A stretch of 64,000 nt of DNA from Candidatus Promineofilum glycogenicum (GTDB lineage: Bacteria > Chloroflexota > Anaerolineae > Promineifilales > Promineifilaceae). Where the stretch lies: positions 1 to 64,000 of the forward strand of contig JADJHJ010000014.1 in the NCBI GenBank assembly GCA_016707605.1. Reading direction: 5' to 3'. Under the pieces are notes generated by a model. That model was not told where the DNA came from. It saw only the letters and a list, made by a program, of their open reading frames with translations, and did not search any database. This document shows positions 47,300 to 55,463 of this stretch, one piece after another (the stretch's first letter is position 1; each line of letters starts with the position of its first letter). Made by a program: the position numbers and the translations under genes.

Positions 47300-47947
47300 A
47301 TGAGTACCATCTGGAGAAAGTGGGCTGGGCTGCTGGCGCTGGTGAGCGCCTTCGTCCTGGGCGTGACCTCTGTCGCCGCCCAGACGGCCACGCCCGCCGC
47401 CGACGCCGCGACCACCGCCGCCCAGACCGGCGGCTGGCTCGGTCTGTCGTGGTGGGTGTGGATCGTGATCGGGCTGCTGCTACTGTTCCTGTTGTGGTGG
47501 CTGTTCTTCCGCCGCCGCCCCGCGCCGCCACCCCCGCCGCCGCCGCGGCGTGTCACAACGGCCGAGCCGCCGGCCCGCCCGGTCATGCCGGAGCCAACGC
47601 TCTATACCCCGGTGCCTGAGTCGCCCTCGCGCCTGGTCACGCCGGAACTGGAACCATTCGGCCTGGCCCCCGAACCGAACCTTAGCGTGGTGTCGGAGCC
47701 GGACAACCTGAAGCGCATCGAGGGCATCGGCCCGCGCATCGAAAGCATCCTCAACAGCGCCGGCATCACCACCTTCCGGGCGCTGAGCAACACCCCGGTG
47801 GAACGCCTGCGCGAGATTCTGAACGCCGCCGAGTTGCGCGGCTCCTTTGGCGATCCCACGTCTTGGCCCGAACAGGCGCGGCTGGCCGCCGAAGGGATGT
47901 GGGACCAATTGAAGACGCTGCAGGATGGGCTGAAGGGCGGGCGCTAG
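47300..47947 (+). CDS. Membrane protein with C-terminal helix-hairpin-helix domain
   Basis: 215 residues from the ATG at 47300 (AAGGAAGG upstream). Signal or anchor helix at about 7-29, a second helix at about 50-72 (WVWIVIGLLLLFLLWWLFF), then a long Pro-rich cytoplasmic linker (APPPPPPPRR). C-terminal DNLKRIEGIGPRIESILNSAGITTFRALSN with RLREIL is a tandem HhH like that of the 'DUF4332' type, usually DNA- or RNA-binding. A membrane-tethered nucleic-acid-binding protein is suggested; the function is unknown. Confidence 0.82.
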   Translation: MSTIWRKWAGLLALVSAFVLGVTSVAAQTATPAADAATTAAQTGGWLGLSWWVWIVIGLLLLFLLWWLFFRRRPAPPPPPPPRRVTTAEPPARPVMPEPTLYTPVPESPSRLVTPELEPFGLAPEPNLSVVSEPDNLKRIEGIGPRIESILNSAGITTFRALSNTPVERLREILNAAELRGSFGDPTSWPEQARLAAEGMWDQLKTLQDGLKGGR

Positions 47948-47982
47948 TCAGGCCAACCTGTCCAAACCCATGCAAAAAGCCC

Positions 47983-48012
47983 TTGACATGGGTCAATCGC
48001 CTATGCTACTCT
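47983..48012 (+). promoter_or_regulatory. Promoter of the leuS leader
   Basis: Perfect -35 TTGACA (47983-47988), 18 bases, then TACTCT (48007-48012). The leader peptide ATG begins 8 bases later. The alternative -10 TATGCT at 48002 would give an unusual 13-base spacer. Confidence 0.7.
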
Positions 48013-48020
48013 GTCGTCAC

Positions 48021-48107
48021 ATGAACGCTATTCGCTCGCTTCGACTGCGCGGCCTGTTACTTGGCAACTTACTTGCCCGATTACCCGCGCCTGCCGGACG
48101 AGACTGA
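48021..48107 (+). CDS. Leucine-rich leader peptide of leuS
   Basis: 28 codons, ATG 48021 to TGA 48105-48107. Eight are Leu, clustered at codons 12-14, 17-18 and 21 (LLL, LL, L), and three of these use TTA, a codon rare in this GC-rich genome. Two possible folds of the mRNA overlap the codons. Too short for the usual gene finders. Its role is to stall ribosomes when charged tRNA-Leu is scarce, favouring the antiterminator downstream. Inference from the sequence layout; no homologue is claimed. Confidence 0.75.
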   Translation: MNAIRSLRLRGLLLGNLLARLPAPAGRD

Positions 48108-48172
48108 ACCGTTCACCCGTTTCCCGATTATCATATTGGCCGCAGGCGCTCCCTGCGGCCTTTTTGTTTTTT
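48047..48172 (+). promoter_or_regulatory. Leucine attenuator of leuS (regions 1-4)
   Basis: Region 1 GCGCGG (48047-48052) pairs with CCGCGC (48085-48090). Region 2 GCGCCTGC (48087-48094) pairs perfectly with GCAGGCGC (48142-48149). Terminator GGCCGCAGG (48138-48146) pairs perfectly with CCTGCGGCC (48152-48160), followed by TTTTTGTTTTTT. The 1:2, 2:3 and 3:4 pairings are mutually exclusive in order, as in trp- and leu-type attenuators. Confidence 0.78.
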
Positions 48173-48181
48173 CAGTCGTTA

Positions 48182-48206
48182 GTCGTTAGTCGAAGCGACT
48201 AACGAC
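48182..48206. repeat. Short palindrome between the attenuator and leuS
   Basis: GTCGTTAGTCG (48182-48192) and CGACTAACGAC (48196-48206), perfect arms, 3-base loop, with an extra partial repeat on the left. It lies 8 bases before the SD-like AAGGAA of leuS. Confidence 0.85.
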
Positions 48207-48225
48207 CAACGACAAGGAATATTCC

Positions 48226-50746
48226 ATGACCACGCATTCAACGATAAAAACCGCGCCCTACGTCTTTGGCGCGTTGGAAGAGAAGTGGCGGTCGGTGTGG
48301 CCGGCGGCCGACCTGTATCGCACCGGCGACGATCCGGACAAGCCCAACATCTATATCCTGGACTTCTTCCCCTACCCATCGGGCGACGGCCTGTCGGTCG
48401 GCCACTGCCGCAACTACGTGCCCACCTGCGTCAGCGCCCGCTTCCACCGGATGCGCGGCTATAACGTGCTGCACCCCATGGGCTGGGACGCCTTCGGCCT
48501 GCCGGCCGAGAACTACGCCATCGCCCACGGCATCCACCCGGCGGAGACGACGCGCCGCTTCGCCGCCAACTACAAGCGGCAGATGGAACTGGTCGAGTGC
48601 TCCTACGACTGGTCGCGCGAGGTCAACTCCACCGACCCGGCCTTCTACCGCTGGACGCAGTGGTTCTTCCTGCTGCTGTTCCGGCGCGGCCTGGCCTATC
48701 GGGCGCGGGGCAGCCAGTGGTGGTGCCCCCAGTTGCCACACCATCCTGGCCAACGAGCAGGTGGAGGACGGCCGCTGCTGGCGCTGCTGTTCGCCGGTGA
48801 CGAAGAAGGAGTTGGAGCAGTGGTACTTCAAGATCACCGCCTACGCCGAGCAACTGCTGGCCGGGCTGGAGACGATCGACTGGCCGGAGCGCATCAAGAC
48901 GATGCAGCGGCAGTGGATCGGGCGTAGCGAAGGCGCGGAAGTCGTCTTCACCATCGGCGACGAGCCGCTGCCCGTCTTCACCACCCGGCCCGACACGCTG
49001 TACGGCGCGACGTTTCTGGCGTTGGCCCCGGAGCACCCGCTGGTCGCGCGCATCACCATGCCCGACCGGGCGGACGAGGTCGCCACCTACGCCGCCACGG
49101 CGCGCCGGATGAGCGACATCGACCGCGCCGCCGCCGACCGGGCCAAGACCGGCGTCTTCACCGGCGCGACGGCCACCCACCCGCTGACCGGCGCGGCCGT
49201 GCCCGTGTGGGTAGCCGACTACGTGCTGCCCGGCTACGGCTCCGGCGCGGTCATGGGCGTGCCCGCCCACGACGGGCGCGACCTGGCCTTTGCCCGGCGC
49301 TATGGGCTGCCCGTTGTCGCCGTTGTAGCACAGGATTCTTATCCTGTGCCGGACGCGGGTGGCGAGTGGCGGGTGGCGAGTGGCGAACGACCAACCAACC
49401 ACCAACAACCACTAACCAGCGACACGGCCTACGAAGGCGAAGGAGTTCTGATCAACTCCGGTCCCTATAATGGCCTGACGTCGGCCGCCGCAACCGAGCA
49501 AATGACCGCCGACCTGGCCGCCCGCGGCCTGGGGCGGGCGCACGTCGCCTACCGCTTCCGTGACTGGCTGATCTCCCGCCAGCGCTATTGGGGCGCGCCC
49601 ATCCCCATCATCCACTGTCCCGCCTGTGGCGCGGTTCCTGTGCCGGAAGAGCAGTTGCCGGTGCTGCTGCCCGAAGAGGTGGCGTTCGCGCCGGGCGAGG
49701 ACGGCCGTTCGCCGCTGGCCCGCGTCGCCGATTGGGTCAACGTCTCCTGTCCGCAGTGCGGCGGCCCGGCCCAACGCGAGACGGACACGATGGACGGCTT
49801 CGCCTGTTCGTCGTGGTACTTCCTGCGCTTCGCCAGCCCGCACGAGGCCGAGCGGCCGTTCGACCCGGCCGCCGTGCGCGCCTGGCTGCCGGTCGATACC
49901 TACGTCGGCGGCGCGGAGCACGCCGTCATGCACCTGCTGTACGCCCGCTTCTGGACCAAGGTGATGCACGACGCCGGGCTGATCGACTTCGATGAGCCGT
50001 TCGCCCAGTTGCGCAATCAGGGCATGTTGCTGTCGCCGCAGGACGGGCAGAAGATGTCGAAGTCGCGCGGCAACGTCGTCACGCCCGACGAAGTCGTGGC
50101 CGCCCACGGCGTGGACGCGCTGCGGACGTACGTGCTGTTCCTGGGGCCGTTCGACGCCCGGGCGCTGTGGGACGACCGCGGCATCGTCGGCGTGGATCGC
50201 TTCCTGGAGCGCGTCTGGCGGCTGGCGCAGGAGTTCGCCGGCCTGCCCGACGGCCCCTACAACGACGCTTTCGAGCGCGCCCGCCATCGGGTCATCAAGC
50301 GGGTGACGGCCGACATGGAGCGCTTCCGCTTCAACACCGCCGTGGCCGCGCTGATGGAGTACGTCAACGCCCTCTATGCCGCGCGCGAACAGCCGGTGGC
50401 CGCCGGGCAGTGGCGCGAGGCCATCCGCACGCTGGCCCTGCTGCTGGCCCCCATCGCCCCGTTCATCGCCGAAGAGATGTGGCGTGAGGCATTGGGCGAG
50501 GCGGAGTCAATCCACGGCGCGGCCTGGCCGGTGTGGGATGAGGCGTTGGCGGCCGAGGAGCAGACGACAATCGTCGTGCAGGTGAATGGCAAGCTGCGCG
50601 ACCGGCTGACGGCCGACGCCGGCAGCGACCCCACCACGTTGCGCCAGATGGCCCTGGCCAGCGAGCGCGTGCGGGCGGCCGTCGGCGAGCGCCCGGTGCG
50701 CGATGTGATTGTGGCCCGGCGGGTGGTGAATGTGGTGACGGCGTAA
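48226..50746 (+). CDS. leuS: Leucyl-tRNA synthetase, one frameshift and an in-frame repeat insertion
   Basis: About 840 residues. Signature SVGH at 57-60 takes the place of the usual HXGH. Near 48737 an extra T shifts the frame; the expected CPQCHTILANEQVEDGRCWRC is continuous once it is ignored. The editing (CP1) domain contains RRYGLPVVAVV, then about 30 residues that come from a REP-B palindrome and simple repeats (49325-49428), then YEGEGVLINSGPYNG. KMSKS and the Leu-specific segment are intact, and the C-terminal domain VVQVNGKLRDRL is complete. The stop TAA lies within a REP-A element. Regulated by the upstream attenuator. Confidence 0.95.
49325..49428 (+). repeat. REP-B palindrome plus simple repeats inside leuS
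   Basis: GTAGCACAGGATTCTTATCC begins the hairpin 49325-49349, same core as 27996-28061. GTGGCGAGTGGCG-type and CCAACCAACC-type simple repeats follow. The frame is preserved. Confidence 0.92.
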
Positions 50747-50805
50747 CGCGGGTTGGCAACCCGCCTCTTCTCTTATGGAAGAGGCGGGTTACCAACCCGC
50801 GTTAC
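50743..50805. repeat. Inverted pair of REP-A palindromes at the end of leuS
   Basis: Left 50743-50764 (GTAACGCGGGTTGGCAACCC...) and right 50784-50805 are complements with one change. The TAA at 50744-50746 is the leuS stop. The middle CTCTTC/GAAGAG adds an inner stem, so it may also serve as terminator. Confidence 0.92.
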
Positions 50806-50809
50806 AATT

Positions 50810-51289
50810 CTACGGAATACAGAGGTTCGTACCCCAGAAGATCAGGTTCAGGTTATAGATGTTGTTGGCCCGGGCGATGGCGAACGGGTCAGCGCCGTAC
50901 CAACGGCTGATCTGGAGCAGGTTCTGGCCGGGCGTCACGTAGTGCCAGGCGCGACAGGTGGGCGTGGGTGGCACGACGGGTGGCGGCGGCGGCGGGACGA
51001 CCACCGGCGGCGGCGTCCAACCGATGGGCACAACGACCACCTGACCGGGATAGATCCGGTTCATATTGGTGATCTGCGGATTGAGGGCCAGGATGGCGTG
51101 CACCGTCGTGCCGTAATTGCGGGCGATACGCGCCAAATACTCGCCCCGCTGGACAATGTGGTTGACGGTCGCCCCCTGCGCCTCGGCCGGGCGAGCGGCA
51201 ACGAGGAACAGCGACAGGACGACGACCACGAGGGCCGCCAGGATAACCAGGCGGCCGGCCGACTTCTCTCTAGACAATACCCACTTCAT
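50810..51289 (-). CDS. Secreted protein with two LysM domains
   Basis: 159 residues from the ATG at 51289; GGAGGG lies 5 bases upstream, so the Met four codons earlier is rejected. Signal peptide or anchor ends near AEAQG. LysM 1: HIVQRGEYLARIARNYGTTV with YPGQVVVVP. Linker of Val/Pro. LysM 2: HYVTPGQNLLQISRWYGADP. Binds peptidoglycan or a similar glycan. No catalytic domain. Convergent with leuS. Confidence 0.9.
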   Translation of the reverse strand: MKWVLSREKSAGRLVILAALVVVVLSLFLVAARPAEAQGATVNHIVQRGEYLARIARNYGTTVHAILALNPQITNMNRIYPGQVVVVPIGWTPPPVVVPPPPPPVVPPTPTCRAWHYVTPGQNLLQISRWYGADPFAIARANNIYNLNLIFWGTNLCIP

Positions 51290-51345
51290 GTAACCCTCCA
51301 CAACACTGAAAAGAGATTGGCCCGCCGGTGAAGTCGCGCGGGAAG

Positions 51346-51903
51346 CTAGACGCGGGTCAGGTATTCGCGCGTCTCGGTGTTAACGCGGATACGGTCGCCC
51401 GCCTGGACAAACAGCGGTGTCTTCACCCGCAGGCCGGTATCCGTTACGACCTCTTTAGTTGCCCCGGTCGCCGTGTCGCCGGCCAGGGCGTTTTCCGCCT
51501 GGACGACGTCGAACTCCATCGTCTTGGGCAGTTCATAGTCGATGACTTCGCCCTCGTAGGACAGCAGTTCCAACTCCATGTTGTCGCGCAGGAAGGCGGC
51601 GTCGTCCTCCAAAATGCTATGGGCGACTTGCTTTTGATCGTAGGTCGATTGATCCATGAAGACGTAGAAGGTGCCGTCGTCGTAGAGATACTGGAAGGAA
51701 CTCTTGTCGAGGCGTACGTCATCCACGCGGTCGCCGGAAGAGAAGGTGACTTCCTTGTTGGTGCCGGTGCGCAAGTCGCGGACGCGGACGCGGATGGTGG
51801 CCTTGCCGCGGCCGGGCTTGGTATGGGAATACTCGTTTACTTTGAGAAGCGCGCCGTCGTGGACAAATGTAACGCCACGGCGCAACTGATTGACGTCGAT
51901 CAT
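51346..51903 (-). CDS. efp: Elongation factor P
   Basis: 185 residues from the ATG at 51903 (MIDVNQLRRG). Three beta-barrel domains: KOW-like N-terminus, central OB (SYEGEVIDYELPKTMEFDV), C-terminal OB ending TREYLTRV. The loop that enters the ribosomal P site reads HTKPGRGKA: the tip residue is Arg32 where E. coli has modified Lys34. No epmA/epmB or earP gene is nearby. Rescues ribosomes stalled at consecutive prolines, which matters in this Pro-linker-rich proteome. Confidence 0.96.
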   Translation of the reverse strand: MIDVNQLRRGVTFVHDGALLKVNEYSHTKPGRGKATIRVRVRDLRTGTNKEVTFSSGDRVDDVRLDKSSFQYLYDDGTFYVFMDQSTYDQKQVAHSILEDDAAFLRDNMELELLSYEGEVIDYELPKTMEFDVVQAENALAGDTATGATKEVVTDTGLRVKTPLFVQAGDRIRVNTETREYLTRV

Positions 51904-51999
51904 CGCTGCAATTCTACTCCTAAGTAACAAGACATAATGTCAACTACATCACAGTGTAGCATAGGTGTAGGTTACTACGCAATGGGCAACAGCCATTGC

Positions 52000-54900
52000 T
52001 CACTGGCCCTTCGCTATCTCTTCGACCACCGCCGCCAAGTCCAGCTTCGCCCCGGCCGCCAGCCCCGCCTCGACCACGGCCGCCGGCAGACCCAGCCGCC
52101 CGATCTCCTCATCGATCTCGGTGCGAACCTGATTGTCGGTCGCCGGGTGGGCGCGGGCCAGGCCATAGAGGGCCAGCGCCCGCGCGGTGTCGCCCGTCTC
52201 GGCCAGGATTTGGCCGGACAGGAAGACCGTCCACAAGACCCACGGTTGTGCGCCGAGTGACTGGGCCAGGTCGAGCGCCTCACACGCGCCACGGCGGGCC
52301 GCGACCACGTCGCCCAGCCGCAAGTCGGCCTGTGACAGATTGCCCAGCGCGACGACCACACTGCGCTGTTGGCCCAACTCCTGGAATCGGCCGCGCGCCG
52401 CGTGGCCATTTTCGCGGGCCGCGGCGTAATCGCCGCGTAAATAGGCGATGTTGCCGAGATTGACAAGCGCCCGCGCCTCGTGTGAAAGATGATTGGCGCG
52501 ACGCGACAGGGCCAGGACCCTCTCGAATATCTCCACCGCCCGCTCCAGTTCGCGGCGATCGGTGGCGATGTTGCCGAGCGTGTACAGCGCATCGATCTCG
52601 CCCACCACGTCCGCGCCGGCCCGACTGGCCGTCAGCGCCTCGGTCGCGTGGGCCTGGGCCGCGGCCAGGTCGCCCATGATCCACAGAATAGAGGCGGCCC
52701 GTTGCTGGGTCAGGGCCAGCAGCCGGCCGCCCAGCGCCCGGCCCAGCGGCAGCGCCGCCTCAGCCAGCGCCCGGGCGCGGTCATATTGGCCGCGGTCGGA
52801 AGCTGTGGCCGCCAGCGCGGCCAGCGCCTCGGCCTCGGCCGCCGGCTCGCCGGCTTGCCGCGCTTCGGCCAGCCCGCGTTCCAGCGCCGCCTCGGCCGCC
52901 GCCAGGTCGCCCAGGACGCGGCAGGCCTGGCCGACGCCGATCAGAGCTTTCATCGTCGCCGGGCCGCCGCGCTCGCCGGCCGCCGCGCGTAACGCCAGCG
53001 CCCGCTCCAGCGCCCGCCGCGCCACGGCAAACGCGCCAACCCGCAGCGCCTCCTCGCCCGACTGCTCCAGCAGGGCCGCCGCGCGCTGCGCCTCGCCGGC
53101 CTGGATGTAGTGCTCGGCGATAAGGCCCAGATACTCGTCGCGCCGCTCGCCGGCGTGGCTCTCCAGCCAACGGGCGGCGCGGCCGTGGTATTGCACCCGG
53201 CGCTTGAGCAGAACCGTTTCGTAGGTCACGTCGCGTAGCAGGGCGTGTTTGAAGATGTACTCGCCAACGTCGGCAAAGACGGAGTACTCGCGCCGGAAGA
53301 TCAACTCGCGCCCGCGCACGGCCTCCAGCGTCGGGATGACCTCTTCGCGCTCGGTCTCGAACAGGTCGGCCACGGCGTCGTCCCAGAAGATGCGGCCGAT
53401 GACCGAGGCGCGTTGCAGCGTCTCCCGCTCTGCGCGCGGCAGCCCATCGAGCCGCGCCTGCAACAGCGCCGTCAGCGTCGGCGGCACTTTGAGTGTGGCC
53501 AGCTTGTCGGTGTGCACGGTCCAATGTTCAGTAGTCAGTAGGTCAGTAGTCAGTAGGTCAGTAGTCAGTAGGTCAGTGGCCGGTAGCGAGTCTCCCCTGC
53601 TCCTCTGCTCTTCATTCCTAATTCCTAATTCGTAATTCCTAATTCCTCTTTCGATCACCCCCTGCTCAATGAGCATCTTCACCATCTCTTCGACGTAGAA
53701 CGGGTTGCCCTCGGCAGCCTCGATGATGAGGTCGCGTAGGGCGTCGGGCACTTTGTCGACGCGCTGCAACACTTCGTTCACCAAGGCCCGGCTGGCCCGT
53801 TTGGAAAGCGGCGCGAGGGAGATACGCTGGAAGGCCGCCTGCCCTTCGCCCCAGTTGGGCCGGCGCTCGAAGAGGCTGGCCCTGGTCACGGCGACGATGA
53901 GCAGCCGCGCCGCCGGGATGGCCTCGGCCAGATAGGTGGCCAGGTCGAGCGACTGGTCGTCGGCCCAATGGACATCCTCCAGCAGGATGACCACCGGCAT
54001 CTCGGTCAGGCCGGGGGTAGGAGTACGCGGCGGGGTAGAGGTGAACGCGCGCAGATAGCGCGTCAGGTAGGCGCGGGCTGTAGCCATGAAGCCGGGCGCA
54101 TCCAGCAGCCGGCGGACGGCCTCGCTCGACGAGAAGTCGAAGCCCAGCCAGTGGCCGACCACATCGGCTAAGTCCGGCTCCAGCGCCCCGGCCATACCGC
54201 GGCGAAATTTGTCGAGGGCCACGGCCACGCTGTCGCTGTCAAGAATGCCGAACCGATTGGCCAACAGGTCGCGGAACAGGCTATAGGGTAGGTGCTGCGT
54301 GTTCGGCGTCGCCCGCCCCTTGAAGTAGCGGATTACTTCCGGCCGCAGTTCCAGCCAGTTGTCGAACTCGTAGAGCAGACGCGACTTACCCACGCCCGCT
54401 TCGCCGACGACGGTCACCACGCGCGTCTCGCGCGACTCAATGGCGTCCTCATAAGCCGCCTGCAAGGCCAGCATCTCCACCTGGCGGCCGATCATGCGCG
54501 TCTCAATGCCTTCCAGGCCGCGCGTCGCCATGCGCAGGGCGCGCGCCTTGGCTCTCAGGACGACGTAGGTCGCTATCGTCTCGCCCCGCCCCTTGGCGAC
54601 CGGCAGCTCGTGGGGCTGCACGTCGAAGATGCCGCGAATGTGGCGATAGGTGTCGTGGGCCATGAGGATAGCGCCGATGGGGCAGGCGCGTTCCAGTTGC
54701 AGGGCCATATTGACGGCGTCGCCGATAGCCGTGAACTCGCCCACCGTGCCAACCTGGCTCAACAGCACTGGCCCGGTGCTGATGCCGATGCGCATGGCCA
54801 ATTCGTGGCGCGCAACGGCGTGGGCAGCCGCTCCGGCAACGTCGAGCGCTGCCAGCGCCGCCTGCATGGCCAGCGCCGCGCGCACCGCGCGCTCCGGGTC

Positions 54901-55263
54901 GTCCTCGCGGGCGGCCTCGGCCCCCCAGATGGCCATGACGGCGTCACCGATGTGCTTGTCGATGCGCCCGCCGTGATCGACGATCACGCTATCGAGCATC
55001 AGCCACAGGCCATTCATCACCCTGGCCAACTCCTCGGCGTCCATCGTCTCCGCCATCGCGGTGAAGCCGGACACGTCGGCCAGCAAAATGGTGACTTGCT
55101 TGCGCTGCTGTTCGCGCGGCGTCTGGTCTTGAAGCGCCTTGAGCTTATGGTTGATGGACGCCACCAGCGTGGCGACGACGTCATCGCCCAGAATGGCGCG
55201 TTGCGCTTCCAGCGCGACCATACTGGCCTGTAATTGCGCGATCTGTTCTGCCGGTGATGACAT
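52000..55263 (-). CDS. Class III cyclase / AAA ATPase / TPR regulator
   Basis: 1087 residues. Short N-terminal coiled coil, then a class III nucleotidyl cyclase domain (about 55-215) with metal Asp63 and Asp107 (LLADVSGFTAM, HIGDAVMAIWG) and TAIGDAVNMALQLE. An AAA/STAND ATPase begins near 285 with VVGEAGVGKSRLLYEF (Walker A) and LEDVHWADDQSL. From about 640 to the end are helical repeats of TPR type with tetratricopeptide spacing. Residues about 536-580 derive from simple repeats (53524-53655) inserted in frame. It probably links cAMP-like signalling to protein contacts. Substrate, ATP or GTP, is not certain. Confidence 0.92.
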   Translation of the reverse strand: MSSPAEQIAQLQASMVALEAQRAILGDDVVATLVASINHKLKALQDQTPREQQRKQVTILLADVSGFTAMAETMDAEELARVMNGLWLMLDSVIVDHGGRIDKHIGDAVMAIWGAEAAREDDPERAVRAALAMQAALAALDVAGAAAHAVARHELAMRIGISTGPVLLSQVGTVGEFTAIGDAVNMALQLERACPIGAILMAHDTYRHIRGIFDVQPHELPVAKGRGETIATYVVLRAKARALRMATRGLEGIETRMIGRQVEMLALQAAYEDAIESRETRVVTVVGEAGVGKSRLLYEFDNWLELRPEVIRYFKGRATPNTQHLPYSLFRDLLANRFGILDSDSVAVALDKFRRGMAGALEPDLADVVGHWLGFDFSSSEAVRRLLDAPGFMATARAYLTRYLRAFTSTPPRTPTPGLTEMPVVILLEDVHWADDQSLDLATYLAEAIPAARLLIVAVTRASLFERRPNWGEGQAAFQRISLAPLSKRASRALVNEVLQRVDKVPDALRDLIIEAAEGNPFYVEEMVKMLIEQGVIERGIRNYELGIRNEEQRSRGDSLPATDLLTTDLLTTDLLTTEHWTVHTDKLATLKVPPTLTALLQARLDGLPRAERETLQRASVIGRIFWDDAVADLFETEREEVIPTLEAVRGRELIFRREYSVFADVGEYIFKHALLRDVTYETVLLKRRVQYHGRAARWLESHAGERRDEYLGLIAEHYIQAGEAQRAAALLEQSGEEALRVGAFAVARRALERALALRAAAGERGGPATMKALIGVGQACRVLGDLAAAEAALERGLAEARQAGEPAAEAEALAALAATASDRGQYDRARALAEAALPLGRALGGRLLALTQQRAASILWIMGDLAAAQAHATEALTASRAGADVVGEIDALYTLGNIATDRRELERAVEIFERVLALSRRANHLSHEARALVNLGNIAYLRGDYAAARENGHAARGRFQELGQQRSVVVALGNLSQADLRLGDVVAARRGACEALDLAQSLGAQPWVLWTVFLSGQILAETGDTARALALYGLARAHPATDNQVRTEIDEEIGRLGLPAAVVEAGLAAGAKLDLAAVVEEIAKGQ
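53524..53655. repeat. Simple tandem repeats inside the cyclase/ATPase gene
   Basis: GTCAGTAGGTCAGTA three times, at 53533-53577, then AATTCCTAATTC-type repeats at 53610-53645. Translated they give TTDLL three times and NYELGIRNE. Frame and flanking ATPase sequence are intact. Confidence 0.85.
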
Positions 55264-55335
55264 ACGCTATTTGCCTGGCAACTCTTGTCTGGAGTATAGC
55301 AGATCGGCGGGCGCGTCCCACTCTCTCGCTCCCGG

Positions 55336-55427
55336 TACAGCTCACTTTCTGAAGTGGGTTGCACCTTCTGACGCACCTTCGAGAAAGGATCAAGAACGTG
55401 CAACGCACCTCAGAAGGTGCATCACAC
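55336..55427. repeat. REP-F palindromes upstream of the zinc-ribbon pair
   Basis: GTGCAACGCACCTCAGAAGG begins the hairpin 55398-55427. A degenerate copy lies at 55336-55370. Same family as 23500-23583. Confidence 0.78.
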
Positions 55428-55463
55428 GGGGAGGGTGCTACAATTGCAGCGAGGCTCAACGGT

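Noticed and set aside
47948..48225. T-box riboswitch before leuS
   Set aside because: The conserved T-box AGGGTGGNACCGCG is absent; a leader peptide and three exclusive stems explain the region better.
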